The notes under the pieces: generated by a model | Told to the model about the DNA's origin: nothing | Databases searched by the model: none | What the model saw: the letters and a program-made list of their open reading frames with translations, nothing else | Source: Liquidambar formosana | Taxonomy: Eukaryota; Streptophyta; Magnoliopsida; Saxifragales; Altingiaceae | Length of the DNA: 64,000 nucleotides | Assembly: GCA_039720395.1 (NCBI GenBank) | Contig: CM077833.1 | Span: 30,477,478-30,541,477 of the forward strand | Direction: 5' to 3' | Program-made: the position numbers and the translations under genes | Shown: one piece after another, positions 25,615-38,285 of the stretch | Layout of the letters: each line of letters begins with the position of its first letter | Numbering within the stretch: position 1 is the first letter of the stretch

Positions 25615-26362
25615 AAGCATAACAACGAATCCGGCTTCTTGAAAAATCAAATACAAAACCTTTTTGCTTCTTTGTAACTAATGGCCTATTTGAGAACTTT
25701 AAGAACTGGATCAGATTAACTTCAGTTCATAATTATTATCTAGTTTTTAAATAAACTAACTTACAGTTGGTTTGAAAAAAAAACTGTATTTATATTTTAT
25801 TTTCAAAACATGGTTGAACTAATTAATAAAAAAAAAAGAATTTATCAAATAGCGTGTAATCAAAATTAGTTAAGCTTCTCCCCAATTAGTGAGATTTTTT
25901 GGTTTGCCAAACAACTCTTAAGCCTCCCGAAACGCTTGTTGATTAGTTGTCCTTCCAAAATCCTGTATATTTAAATAGTGGGCCATAGCACTCAAACAGC
26001 CATAAACCATGCATGGATGAACCTTATTTATTGAGCGGGTCCACAAAAGGTCAACCATCAAGTTTTGAGATATTTATAAAATTAATTAATGTATGTGTGG
26101 GTTCATTTCTATGGGTAAGACAAACACATGAGCAAACCCAAAAGTAGAGAAATAAACGGAATTATAAACACGGTAAGACCCACCAGGCCACCACCACCAC
26201 CTTCTTTGCCTCCTCATTTACTCATCTCGGATCCCTCCCCCATTAAAGAACACTCTCAAGTTATTTCAAAAGCATTTCTCTCTCTCTCTCTCTCTCTCTC
26301 TCATGAAAGAGAGAGCTTCTTCTTTCACTCTTCTCTTGTAACACTTTCTTGCTTTGCTCTTC
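25615..26362 (+). promoter_or_regulatory. Upstream region and 5' leader of the C2H2 zinc-finger gene
   Basis: The last 90 bases contain a (CT)12 tract (about 26278-26302), common in plant 5' UTRs, then a 12-codon upstream ORF (ATG 26303, stop 26339-26341) ending 21 bases before the main ATG. Farther up is AT-rich DNA. The transcription start was not determined, so whether the upstream ORF is transcribed is inference. Confidence 0.45.
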
Positions 26363-28705
26363 ATGGCTCTCCTCACTTTCTTACCAGAACCATCACAGAC
26401 CCAAAAAAAACATCATTCCAAACGCAAGAGAAATAAGCAGCAACACCAGCAAAAGCAACCGTCTTCATGGGACCAAATCAAGAACCTACTGACTTGCAAA
26501 CAGATCGAAGGTTCACAGGTCCACGACCCATCAAAGAACGTGGGTGGGTACTCCAAATTGGGATCTTCTTGTGGTTCTATATGTAGCTTCGGGGACGTTG
26601 TTCATGGGAATAGAAGGGTGGTTCACAGAGCTGATAACTCGCCCGAGAGTAGCACGGTGGGTCAGGAGTCTGGTTTACTGAGTCGGAAAGCCGCTACCGG
26701 GTCATCGAACCGGTCTTTGTCGGGTTCAGTGAGATCCAACGGTGGTGCAACGTACACGTCGTCGTGCAGAGGGATGCAATTGAGAAAGCTTTCTGGGTGT
26801 TATGAGTGTCACATGATCGTTGATCCTAGCAGGTTTTATACTGCCCTTTTGCTTTTCCATTTTTCCTTTTTATTTTTGCTTTAACGCTTTATAGTTTATA
26901 TAATAATTAGCAAAAGTTTAATCAAAATTGAAATTAAAATGAAAAGCAGGTACCCATCCCCAAGAACCACTATTTGTGCTTGCCCTGAGTGTGGAGAGGT
27001 CTTCCCAAAAATGGAAAGTTTGGAGCTTCATCAAGCTGTTCGTCATGCCGGTAGTTTTACCTCTTAATTTATAATTATTTACAAAAATATTACGGAGTAT
27101 TATTATTATTATTATTATTATTACTACTTTATGTGCTTGATGAATCTGATTCTCTTTTATGTCCTTTGCTTTGCTTTTATTTATTTATTTATTTATTTTT
27201 CTTTTCCCCTCTACACTTTCCTTTATATAGTCCTTAATTTATTTGCTCTTTCATTTATCCGTTATTAGTTGGTCTTGTTTCTATTTTTGCGGCAAAAACA
27301 TACTAGCTCCCATGAGACTTAAATTTAATTATCATGAAGGGTTCCACTTTCTCAAAATTGATTTGTTTCATGGAAGTATTTTGTTAGGTTTACCCTAGTC
27401 TCCTCTGGTTTTACCAATATTTCCCTCTTTCAATCTTTGGAAGCATGTTTGGGTCAAAATTTCAATGAGAGTAAGTTTGAGATACTAACATTTGGCCAAA
27501 ACATTCTTAACGATATGTTTGAATAATAAATTTTTATATAAAATTTGTCTTGAAATGGAATTTGTAAATTTTTTTGTAAGAATTCTTATCCTACATAGTT
27601 TAAAGAAAAATAATTTTTTGACAGCAAGTTGATGTATAGAAATTCTTTTTCATATATACTAGCTTTTGATTAAGCAAATTAATAACCTTGGGTTTAAGTT
27701 ACTACTGAAATGGTTTGGCAGACCAAGCAGCACCGAATTTGGTTATAAGAAAAATTAAAAATTGGCTCATTTGTCTTGTGAAAATTGAGTGGCACAATTG
27801 TAGGATTCCTCCTTCTCAAATATCTTCATTGAAAATATTTTCACAACCTTTTTAGAAAATTATGCTTCCATGCATTAGCTATCTTTAAAACACGACCTTT
27901 GTCCTCTATTAAACCTGCCATTTGTTGGTACAATCCGCAATGATTATCTGTAACAGACAAAGGAAGCTGCCGAAAACGGTTGTACCATTGAACGTACACA
28001 AAATTAGTTGTTCTACAGATCCATGTATAAAATGCAAAATAAATTAAACAAAATTTTAAAATGTTTGGTACAGTATCGGAGCTGGGTCCAGAAGATTCGG
28101 GTCGGAACATAGTGGAGATCATCTTCAAATCAAGCTGGCTTAAGAAAGACAAACCCATCTGCAAGATCGAACGGATCCTAAAAGTGCACAACACCCAGCG
28201 CACCATCAAACGGTTCGAGGACTGCCGCGACGCAGTCAAGATCCGTGTGAATGCTAACACCAAGAAAAACCCCAGGTGTGCAGCTGATGGCAACGAGCTG
28301 CTACGCTTCCATTGCACAACGTTAACGTGCGCGCTAGGCGCACGCGGCTCGTCGAACCTGTGCAGCACCATACCGGGTTGCGGCGTGTGCACGATCATCA
28401 GGCACGGATTCCAAGGCAAGGCTGGTGAGTGCAAGGGGGTGCGCACTACGGCTAGTAGTGGAAGGGCCCACGATTGCTTAGAGAGTACAGACGGCCGAAG
28501 GGCCATACTGGTGTGTCGTGTCATTGCGGGGAGGGTGAGGCGTATGGTGGATGATGCATTGCCGGAGGAGGATAGCGTGTCGGCTGGCTCCTACGATTCT
28601 ATAGCCGGCCATGCGGGGATTTACTCGAATCTGGAGGAGTTGATTGTCTTTAATCCGAGGGCTATACTCCCTTGTTTCGTAGTGATCTACAAGGCTGTTG
28701 ATTAA
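26363..28705 (+). CDS. C2H2-like zinc-finger protein (At1g75710 / PTHR31681 type)
   Basis: A plant-specific protein of unknown molecular role; relatives carry one C2H2 finger and a C-terminal domain resembling the PARP catalytic fold. Exons 26363-26832, 26950-27050 and 28074-28705 join in frame to give 400 aa. The N-terminal part is basic and Ser-rich (KRKRNKQQHQQKQ). A CYEC motif is at 146-149. The finger is CPEC...H..H: C168, C171, H184, H189, spanning the exon 2 product. The long third exon encodes the conserved domain (EIIFKSSWL, RILKVHNTQRTI, HGTT-like FHCTTLTC, CGVCTIIRHGF, GIYSNLEEL, NPRAILPCFVVIYK). The short second exon holding the whole finger is characteristic of the family. The ATG at 26363 begins MALLTFLPEP. 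In Arabidopsis a homologue sits next to a WEB gene, as here. Catalytic ADP-ribosylation is not shown; the domain likeness is a family-level statement. Confidence 0.9.
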
Positions 28706-28758
28706 CATCTTTATGATTCGTTTGTACTGTTACAAATAGGAGTGTTCGCCTGCGCGAG

Positions 28759-28887
28759 GTTGCAGATGAAAATTTATCCCTAGTATAAATCGTAACCGTT
28801 GACTATGCATATATATGTATACATTGTTAAACATGATGCTTGATCAACGGTTGAGATTTACATTGAAAACGAATTTTCATTTGCAAC
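28759..28887. mobile_element. Small palindromic MITE-like element
   Basis: The left arm GTTGCAGATGAAAATT and right arm AATTTTCATTTGCAAC are near-perfect inverted complements. The inversion continues inward (AACCGTTGA against TCAACGGTT). It starts 54 bp after the zinc-finger stop codon, so it probably lies in the 3' UTR, where a transcript would form a long stem. No target duplication was recognised. Confidence 0.65.
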
Positions 28888-30615
28888 ATGGGACGGGTGG
28901 TCATTTTCGCTGCCATTAAATATCATGGATTTTATAACTAATGAAGGGTCAGCTTAACCTGAGCTTGACCTTATGTTTGGCTTGTGTATATAAATCCTTT
29001 TTACACTGTTTCACATGCTAACAAATCTTTAATTTTATTTCTTTGTTTTTTTATAAATATTTTTGTGGGTTTTAGCTTATCTGCTCAGGCCTGCATGCGC
29101 TGTTGGTTGGGCTGCTTAATCAAATTACACAATCAAAATTAAAAATTAATATATTTCCAACTAATATTTTATTAATTACACTGAAATCATTGATTTTTCA
29201 TGTGACGAGGACAGTATCCAATACGCCATTGACCTGTCATCTTCTTTTTATTTATTTTTTGGTTCGACCCGTCATCTTCAATGGACGCCTATCCCTATCT
29301 TGACAACGCACTCAAACTCCCTTTATTTACTGGTGGGTCTCCTGCTATGCCCACTGAATTAATCCTAGCAAACACGGATTATTTTTACACGTCACAACTC
29401 ACAACAAAGATGTATAACTAGACGACTAGGAAGGGTCAACTGTACCAGATGTGATGGACCTCAGTTACCACTTAACAAAACCCTTCAATTAATTCTCTTA
29501 ATTAGTAGAGGAAAATTATGAAGGGGCACGTGTAGCCTTATGGACTTTAACCAATCAGCACTCCCTAACCCTTTTAAAAGGAAGAGGGTACGTGGTTCGT
29601 GTATCAAGGACAGATGATAATTGCTTACACATGCACGAGCATATGCTTATGCATATGCATACATTCATTGCATTCCCATCGTTTCGAGTGTATGGAACCA
29701 TGGAGAAACTGATTATTATAAACCAGTTTAATGCATATTATAAATCATGATAATTAGAGAACATAATATAAAATCTTTTGGGTATTTGGGGATGGTGGTG
29801 GGGATTCCTAAATCTTATGTAATGAAATCTCGATGGAGATTATTGGAAATATTCCAGATTAAACTATAGATATAAGATAGGTAAATGTGGGGTGGGATGG
29901 CACTGACGTAGTTTCGTGAGAAATTTCCTTTTGTCAACCAACTAATCAATCTTGTATTTGCCGATAAATGAGATTCGGGGATAATAAGTAGCACACGTTG
30001 TCAGGTTGATGATTGGCCATTGTTTTTAATCAAGGTGGGTTTGCATGTCATTCAAGATTTGTCTCCCTCATTCCCTTGTTCTTGCAAAATTAAATCATTA
30101 CTTGATAATTTTGTTAATTAGTTGTTATTCTTAATTAATGTAAGAGACGAACTCATCAAGTGACTCTTATTTGAGCCCAATTGATCGCCTAGGTCCTAGC
30201 AAGCGAAAAGAAAAGCAGGAACAACCTAAAGCAAACCGAAGCAAAAACAAGAATTATCCTTGCCTTGGTGTAGAAATCAAATGTTGGAATGCTGGTGTTA
30301 AGTTTTCAACTTAAATGCTTAAGCTTGTAAGTGGAGGGCTCAAACAGATATATGAAAATATGTTTAACTCGATATTTAATTGATGTGGGATGTGATATAT
30401 TTCCAACACTCCCACACACTGAGAAAACTAATATCCCTCTACCACAATTTTTTAATTAAAAAAAAAGAAAAAACAAGAGATTTTTCAAACCTACTCCTCA
30501 CGAGATTTGGTATAGACTTCAACCTTTGCAATGGAAAGAGTGAAAATGAGAATGGGTAGAGAGGGTTGTCATGGTCCGCAGAGCTATTGGGCCGAGTCTG
30601 GCTCGTATTGAATAT

Positions 30616-30748
30616 GTTCAAAATGATGTTTTCTAGTGGACATTACAGCCGATTTTCATAAAAACTTTTTATATTTTGCATAAAACCTTAAAAACCTAAA
30701 GGATGGGGGGTGGGCTTATAGGAATGGGGGGTTGCAATAGCCGTTCCC
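30616..30748. mobile_element. Truncated family A MITE (3' part only), copy 3
   Basis: These 133 bp match the right-hand third of the family A elements: GTTCAAAATGATGTTTTCTA through GGGGGGTTGCAATAGCCGTT and the terminal CCC. The left arm is missing; adjacent upstream DNA (to 30615) is unrelated. It is therefore a deletion derivative. Confidence 0.85.
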
Positions 30749-32648
30749 ATTGAAATATTTAAGCCCCAATTAGGTTCTGGATGCAGCCGACCTTATATGT
30801 AGCCAGAGCCAGTATCTCTTCCCACCAAAAATGCCAGGGTCCATGGTATTTCCGTATTTGGTAAAGAGTCGATGTTGTAATACAGGTTGCTTACCCGAGT
30901 TCATGTTATGGTCATTCTGATTACAAATATATCACAGTTGGGCAGCTATTGCTAGTTCTATTGGTTTACCACCAATTTCAATGTATATCTATTGGCTGAT
31001 TAGCTGTAAATGAGATGAACAATTCCTCACTTGGACCGGGCCTATGAATGAGAAGTTTGCTAGAGCCTAAAAGCTTTACCTCCGGTTTAGTCATGAAGGT
31101 GAGTCTTATCGGTTTTGACAAGTCTATTCAGTCTTATGCAGAAAACTAGTGATCCAATCCAGTATCGACAATTTGACATGGCCTCAAGTTGGCTATGATC
31201 GCTATTGATTAACTAACGTCAAGTGCAAGCTGACCCAAATCGGCAGCCCAATTGTGGCCACAAAAAAAAAAATAATAATAAATAAAAAATTAATTAATTA
31301 AATTAAATTCACGAGACATACAGGGTGGTTATATGCATAATTGTCCCACTTGTTTAATCTAGGAAATAAAGGTACAAGACATAATCATAATGTGTCTTAC
31401 CAAATTCATTATCTCAAGCTCTTCATCCCTTAATATATAATCCAACCCTTCTCAATCTCATCATCCTCTTCTATTTCCAATCTTTGTTTTTAACAACGCC
31501 CCCACCGATGGAGAATGCAAAAATTAAACCAGCGTGGCAGCCAATGGAGTAGTGCCACATGATAACCTCGATTCCTCAATTTCTACATGTACGTACACAG
31601 CAAGTTTAAAAGGGTTTTATACTGTGAGGACCACAAGCTTCCCATACCTAATCAATAAATGATCATATCTGGTCTAGTAATTATATACTAATTATATACT
31701 AATTGGATGATCAGTAATTTTGTGACATGGTACCAATTAACCTTTGGCTAATGATCGCTTAGGTCTCAAATTTTATCTCCATATATATGATCGATGAGGA
31801 TCGAACGGATATCAGCATTCACAGACTTATTTATGCAGTGTACTTTTTACTCTATTAAACATAAGAGGCTGCTTGCCAAACATTAAACCTATTATATACG
31901 GAGTAATAATTAGCTAGAGTTGGGCCAATATCAATTTTCTACGTGGTTGATATATACATCTTGTAGTCCCCACATTTGTTCAAGTGCACAGTGGGTACTG
32001 AACCATTAAGGGTCCTTTAAGGGGCAAAGGGGGTCACTCATCATTCACTAGCTAGTACATGCATTTGATCCTTGTTTTAAAACTGGAGATGCCAATCATG
32101 AATATTGGGCAGTTCACTTGCTAACACATTAATTTAGGGATGAATATTTCATTGATAAGCCTTTTGGTTTTAGTATATTAGTCACCTTTTCCTTTTGCAT
32201 TTATTTGAATGAGGTATGTTAATTAAAGATATGAATGAAGGCCTAATATCTATCCCAGCCATGATATTGAACCCAGGACATGCAAATACCTCTACCGAAA
32301 CTTGCTATACGTACGCTTGGGTCCAAACCAATTAAGGTATAGTAGCTAAAAGCAAGCAAGCAAGATTTAGTAGATTATATATCAAGCTACTTTAAGTTGA
32401 AGATAATCAAAGAATTATAGTAGTAAACAAAGTAGCTGTTCAGGACAAGCAAAGCCCATATAAATGATTTGGGCACATGGGCTTTAGACAACATCTTTTC
32501 CTTCTGAATATGCTCTTTTGAGTCTTCCCAAATAGAAATATAGAATAACCCGACCTAGGAAGACCTCAACCTTTTTATATACCCATAACCAAAGACACAC
32601 ATGATAGCATTACACTTCCCGGAGGGCATATCATCTAGTTAAGGGAGA

Positions 32649-33011
32649 ATGCACTGGCCTCAAAGAGAGAGCTTCGTCATCCACATAAGAGGTGAATCCC
32701 TTCAACTTCCTCCAGCCAAAACTTCTAGTCCCAAGCTAAACTTCTCCTCAATGAAGCTCTTCGATCGCTTTCGTAAGATTCTCATGAGACTCATCTTCTC
32801 TCTCCCTTCCGGAGGAGGGTCTTCGGGAACAGGGGGGTCGGCTTCGCGCCAAAAACCCTACGATAGACCTGACCCACCCAAGACTTCATGCAGCTCGTAT
32901 TACTCGTCTAATTCGCATTATAGTGAAGCCATAGCTGATTGCATCGAGTTCTTCAATAAATCGTCGCAGGAGGGGATTTTGGATGGCCGTAAATCTGATG
33001 TTGTGGTTTGA
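32649..33011 (+). CDS. Small plant-specific protein (josephin-like protein type), single exon
   Basis: An uninterrupted 120-codon frame starting at ATG 32649. The N-terminal half is basic (KLFDRFRKILMRLIF around residues 36-50), followed by a Gly/Ser-rich linker (GGGSSGTGGSAS). The C-terminal half has SCSSYYSSNSHY then EAIADCIEFFNKSS. The segment with acidic residues before CIEF(F/I)N.SS is shared by short plant proteins that databases call josephin-like, although no Josephin deubiquitinase domain is present in such a short chain. Function is unknown. A TATA-like box lies 73 bp upstream. The gene lies between the zinc-finger gene and a WEB gene. Family naming is from memory of the motif and is tentative; that it is a real coding gene is likelier. 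Confidence 0.72.
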   Translation: MHWPQRESFVIHIRGESLQLPPAKTSSPKLNFSSMKLFDRFRKILMRLIFSLPSGGGSSGTGGSASRQKPYDRPDPPKTSCSSYYSSNSHYSEAIADCIEFFNKSSQEGILDGRKSDVVV

Positions 33012-33405
33012 TATATATGTGTGCTTTGTTAAAAATCATGGCTACTTTGGTGAAGTGTACTCGATCGTCTTGGTTTTGTTCTAAGCTTAATTTATATATA
33101 TATACACGGTGGATGGAGATATGTGTTTAGTGTTGGATTTGTTAGTTTCTTCTCTTCCTTTGTGAGTTACATACCAAGAAATAAGACGTTTTACATGTTT
33201 TGTGTTGTGTTTGTATATTTGAGAAAAGCATTTCCGTGAAGAAAATAGCTTAATAGTATGAAACTTTTTTTTGTTTTTTTGTTTTTGTTGTTGCTTAATT
33301 GCGTTCTAGTTCGGTTTCGAGGAGTTTAAATGGGCCGGAGCTGGGGTTGGCTATTGGGTTCGTACTTTTTGAATGGGTTGGTTCATTTACGTAACAATAC
33401 ATTAT

Positions 33406-33802
33406 GGGAATGGCTATTGCAACCCCCATTTTTATAACCCACCCCTTTCATTTTCGTTTTTAAGATTTTATGAAAAATATAAAAGGTTTTTGTAAAAACC
33501 GATCACTTAATCTACTAGAAAACATCATTTTGAACAACTTTGCAGAAGAAAGTTTTTCCAAAATCTATTGTTTAGGTAGATTTTTTGGCAAAAAAATGAA
33601 ATAAAGGCTATAAATGGCTAAAAAGTATATTTAAACGATAAATTTAGAAAAACTTTTTCCTACCAAAGTTGTTCAAAATTATGTTTTCTAATGGACAGCG
33701 CAGCCGGTTTTCATAAAAACCTTTTATATTTTGCATAAAACCTTAAAAACCTAAATGATGGGAGTGGGGTGATAAGGATGGGGGGTTGCAATAGCCATTC
33801 CC
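33406..33802. mobile_element. Mutator-like MITE, family A, copy 4
   Basis: A 397-bp element with ends GGGAATGGCTATTGCAACCC and GGGGGTTGCAATAGCCATTC plus CC. Inner arms are inverted as in copies 1 and 2. Flanking 9-mers (ATACATTAT and ACCTCATGC) match at only about half of their positions, so the target duplication has decayed or was altered. Confidence 0.85.
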
Positions 33803-34575
33803 ACCTCATGCGCTGTTGGGACTTGGGAGCTTAATGGTTAGCCCAGTACTAACCTGCAAGCCTAACATTGTGTTGTGTCCATTCGTTGTCACGATCCAAA
33901 ATTAATAGATGGTGATCAAGTTAATAAAAATAGATTTATTTTGATAAAGACTCCCAAATCTGATTGTAATCTCCTTTTGGCTGAGTGGGGAATTACAGAT
34001 TAGTCATGCTATAAGCAAATAATAATCATTAATAGTCATTCTTTGTTAGGTTAGTAGTAATTTACTATGAAATTAATACTCATTTGTATTGATGTGTAAT
34101 TATTTGTCCCTAACAAGACATACCAATCTGTAATTCCCTCTTTCTAAATACTCCAATTTACAATTTGAATTTTTTTAGTACTCCATGAAAGAAAAAAACC
34201 CTTTCAATTAGTTTTTTTTTATTATTTTATTTCTATCAAGTAAGCAAAAACGGCACAATAGGTTGCCTTTTCGAGTTATTCAGCAAAAACGATGCGTTTG
34301 GGGGTCTCGGCATAAACAGTGCGTTTTTTTTTTTGGGGGGGGGAGGTGGGGGGTGTGAACTTTGAAGTTTGAACGATCTCCAATGAGACGTTCTACCAAA
34401 ACCTGGACCATTGATCTCCCTTAGAAGCAAGGAGATGCATATCTTTTGACGGTCAGATTAATGAAAACCTTATTAAAAACCATTAGTACCGCAAAGCACA
34501 ACGACAACGCCCAACGCCCTTCTCCTTTTTTAACAATTTATTTTCCCCCATTGGGTGGGACTTTGGCTATAAGTT

Positions 34576-34741
34576 GTGCACTTTTTGACTGACAAATTGA
34601 GGAAGAGAAGAAAGTACATAGATTTCCATGATACTTTATTACTATATTGAAAATGCTGGTGCACTTTTTGACTGACAAATTGAGGAAGAGAAGAAAGTAC
34701 ATAGATTTCCATGATACTTTATTACTATATTGAAAATGCTG
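34576..34741. repeat. Perfect 83-bp tandem duplication
   Basis: Units 34576-34658 and 34659-34741 read identically by eye, starting GTGCACTTTTTGACTGACAA and ending GAAAATGCTG. The absence of differences implies a recent event. Confidence 0.95.
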
Positions 34742-35065
34742 GTTAATCTTACATTTTATCTTACATTTTACTTTAGAGAATAAGGAGATAAAGTTATAAG
34801 ACCCACTGATATGATTAAACCTTAAAAATTGAAACAATCTTTATTTTCTTGTGGAACATCCATACCCGCACTTTATACTTTCAACTCATCCTAGGCCAAC
34901 TATTATCAGCTAGCTAGTATTCTACGAAGAAATTGAAAGAACATAAAAAATAATATAAAAAAGGATTTTTTTTTTTGGGGGGGGGGGGTTGGGGAGCTTG
35001 GATGGTGATTATTGATATCGAAAGTACGTTGTAAAACTTTGAGATGCATTTGGGGAGCTCGTGGA

Positions 35066-37281
35066 CTATGCAACTTCTGCGCTTCCCTTTCTCTTGGAAA
35101 AAATCCCTCCTATGAGAGGGATCAGTGGCTTCTTTTTCTTCTTCTTAAGAGAAGGATGTCTCTCCAATACTTCAGCACCTTGTGGAATCGTAACTTGAGT
35201 TAAGGAAGGAGGATTTGCAAACGTTACGTATCTCTTCTTTTGAAACTCCATTCCTTCTTCAATATTACTTGTTCGTGTTTTGACTTCGAATTTTGTTGAA
35301 TCTTCGACAACCTTGACGTCTTCAATCTCCGTCTCCATCGGCTGTTTTGCAGATTCCCTTTGCTTCAATTGTTTGAGTTCTCGCTTTGTCCTTTCCAGCT
35401 CTTCTCTTAGAGAAGAGAGGCAATTCGCCATCAGCACACCTTCTTCTCTTGCCTTTTGGAGGCTTTGCTTTGTCTCTTCTAACTCCGCCGACACAGTTCC
35501 AAGCTTGGAAGGGCCTTGGCCATTTTCACTTGCTCCACCATGCATCTATATATAAATAAGCAAACAAATTAGCTTTGAAGGGGAAAAAAGGAAGAAGTAA
35601 GGTTTGATCAACCAAGGATGATGCCGTGGGGATGCGACTATTTGAGGATTTGAACCTCCTTAAGCACCCCAAATGGTGCGGTTAATTGTGGCTAGCAAGA
35701 GAGGATTATGGCCCAACATTGAAATGGGACCTCAAATAGTAACAATTGCAACAAATTATGATAATTCGATGGCATTGGGAGAGTTGTCTTGGTTGTTTTC
35801 ACTACCGCTTGGTGCATGTCATTCTTCAATTTCATTTGAAAAAATGTGGGATGATGAAATGTTTAGATCGAGAAGAACTTATGTGTAATTATAATAATGT
35901 GAGACATGCTACTAAAAATGCTGCAAAATAGGCATGTTTAAACTAGCATATCCACTAAGACACAACAATTGAATATGTGATTCGTTTTGACATTCTTATT
36001 TTGTTGCGTTTTTATTGACTCTTGATACGACCTCAACGCACTAGCTTAGTATCATAGCTACATAGTACATATGAGGCAACAATTACAGAGTAGTCCTAAT
36101 TAGCCCCAAATTAATCATAGACTGACCCCAATAGGGAAAGAGTTGTGCCCTAGCCGTCGAATCATAGAGAGTAGTCTTAATTAGGCTCCAAACATGCAGA
36201 AATAAATTATGTCCTTCTAAATATCATTCCCTTTTGGCTAATTTGATGCTGTGTAATAGTACTCATTCGTAAATCTGACGTGTACATCGGAAATATTTGA
36301 ATGGTGGTCACTGTTGGATTAAAGTTGAGGTCAAGAAATTAATTCAAGGCTACGTACCGGTGGATGCTTTCTTGCTTGTGACCCCTCCTAAAGTCCCAAT
36401 TAGCGCACTTTAATGAGGGATTAATTGCATGGAACTTCACTAGGCATCTCCAATGAGAGGCAAAGAGATTGATTCCTCGAATAAAGCTTAAGCTCTACAA
36501 TTATATTATATTATCTACTGAAATTCTTTATATATATACCTTTATTCCTTCACATGATAAAGTTAGCCAACAACAGTTTCAACCATAAGAAAACTTGTAT
36601 TCAAGGAAACAATTTTAATTTTTAATTTTTCTTTTTTTTGGAGTGTATGGGGTTACCCATTATAACATAGAAATTGGACGAATCGTTAAATCGTACATCT
36701 TGGTCCTGGAATGCGACAATTGAATGTGAAGATTTCTAACGGGTTTTATTTTTATTTTTATAATGAATTAATGAAAATAAATCTCACCCATTCGAAGACA
36801 ATCATCTAATTAACATCTTATTAAATTGAAAATCACAACAACAAAAATAATTTATAAGGTTTAAGAAAAAAAAATTCTAAGTGTCCTAATACCCAAAATA
36901 TATATATATATTTATTTATTTGATGACATTAAATCTAGTGGTTAGTTGTTACCTATATTACCAATTATGGCAAATACCAAATAAGAGAAAACAAAAATAT
37001 CTCTAGAAATGGCAAATGTATACCTGAAGAGATCGAGCCAACCCCAGACCCAGATAAGTAATCAAAGTTATTAAACCATATTGAAGGAGATATATAGGTA
37101 GTGAAGAGATTGAGATAGAGAAAAGTAATGAAGTAGTCACCTCTTTAAGCTTGTTGGCGTAGACCTCCTCACCTAGAACTCTCTCACCGAACAATATGAC
37201 GGCCTCCTTCACCGACTGGAATGGCGCTCTTGTGTCAATCTCCGCTCTTTTGATCACCACCACTCCATCTTCACTGTCCAT
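35066..37281 (-). CDS. Short WEB-family (DUF827) coiled-coil protein, At1g75720-like
   Basis: The WEB family includes WEB1/PMI2, coiled-coil proteins involved in chloroplast photorelocation; short members are uncharacterised. Two exons, 37141-37281 and 35066-35545, join in phase 0 to give 206 aa. Exon 1 encodes the N-terminal family signature ([20 protein letters not shown], then [15 protein letters not shown]). Exon 2 encodes a coiled coil from about residue 60 to 115 ([36 protein letters not shown]). After it come a linker, [12 protein letters not shown] and a basic C-terminus with a polylysine run ([20 protein letters not shown]). The ATG at 37281 starts the conserved region directly. In Arabidopsis this gene neighbours the zinc-finger gene At1g75710, matching the order here. 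The biological role of this short member is unknown. Confidence 0.9.
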
Positions 37282-38285
37282 GCTCAGCTCTCTCGATCAA
37301 CACAGCTTCCAACAAAGAGAAGATACGTCAATTGGATGAAGGTGGTAATTCACAAGGATACTGTCCCTTAAATTTGGATATCCCTAGCTATGTCCGTGTG
37401 TGAGTCCAAGAAAGAGCTAGAAAGAGAGAGACGGTGGTTACAAGAGTGGGAGTGATTAGGTTAAGGAGAGGGGCGGTGGGGGCCGGGTAGTGTAATGAAA
37501 ATATGGGATCGAGCTTCGTTTCTTCGCGTCCACTTCACTAGTATTCTGTTATATACTTTGAAGGTGAAGCCATTGTGGGTGGACGGTCTTGATTTCCTGG
37601 ATCTTGGGTGGCCCATCTTTATTTGGTTTCAGAGAGAGACGCTTCACCCATAGCCATAAGAAAATTGAAATACTAATGGACATCTATTTTGCTTTTGAAA
37701 TGCATGGTGACATTAGATAGGATAGGAGTACAATCCCTCCCATTGTATCTAAAATAAATAAATAAAAATGAGGTGAATGAATTATGTCACCTAGCCAAGT
37801 CAAATATATTATCAAATCATTTGAAATATTGAATTCAAGAAGGAAAAAAGAAAACATTTTCTAAAAGAGAACTTCATATCAACGGGTGAATGAATTCTGT
37901 CACCAAGCCAAGTCATTTAGTATAGAAGGGCATGTGCCATTTTTGTTTCCGTGAGACTTCTGTCACCAAGCCAAGTCATTTAGTATAGAAGGGCATGAGC
38001 CATTTTTGTTTCCGTGAGACGCCTATATGTTCAATTCATTGCTAAACATAAAAGGATACCCACTTCAATCCATCTCTGGACCAATAGATAATGGTTTGGG
38101 GTGAGCTGTTATGGGTCAACACCAAAAGAAAACGACGACCAACAAATGATTAATTCCAAAGATCTATCGTCAACCAAAATGGCTGATATTATTTTCTCCA
38201 TATTCTTTCATGGGGTAAGTAGATAACAATCATAATCCATCACTCTCGGTTAGTTGCAACTTGCGAGATCACTAGGAATCATCCA
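37282..38285. other. WEB gene upstream region and flank
   Basis: The first 250 bp is the probable 5' UTR/promoter of the WEB gene. Further on is AT-rich DNA containing a 63-bp tandem duplication (37895-38020). No coding frame is supported. Confidence 0.55.
37895..38020. repeat. 63-bp tandem duplication
   Basis: Units 37895-37957 and 37958-38020 begin TTCTGTCACCAAGCCAAGTC; they differ at one internal base (GTGCC against GAGCC) and at their last two bases. A weaker relative (ATGTCACCTAGCCAAGTCAA) lies at about 37784, so the unit may derive from an older repeat. Confidence 0.92.

Larger units (their letters stand above)
28706..32648. other. Intergenic region
   Basis: Contains a palindromic element just after the zinc-finger stop (28759-28887) and a truncated family A MITE (30616-30748). 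Otherwise the DNA is AT-rich, without frames resembling known proteins. A TATA-like TATATAC near 32576, 73 bp upstream of the next gene's ATG, may be that gene's core promoter. Confidence 0.55.
33012..35065. other. Intergenic region with a MITE and a tandem duplication
   Basis: Holds family A copy 4 (33406-33802) and a perfect 83-bp tandem duplication (34576-34741). G-rich runs at 34333-34350 and 34977-34990 are low-complexity. No coding frame is supported. It separates the small gene (ending 33011) from the convergent WEB gene (ending 35066). Confidence 0.6.

Noticed and set aside
27841..28524. A 227-codon minus-strand frame
   Set aside because: It is antisense to exon 3 of the zinc-finger gene, whose sense frame is conserved and spliced in phase.
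32649..33011. Josephin-domain deubiquitinase
   Set aside because: The database-style name refers to a short related family; at 120 residues there is no room for, and no trace of, a Josephin catalytic domain.
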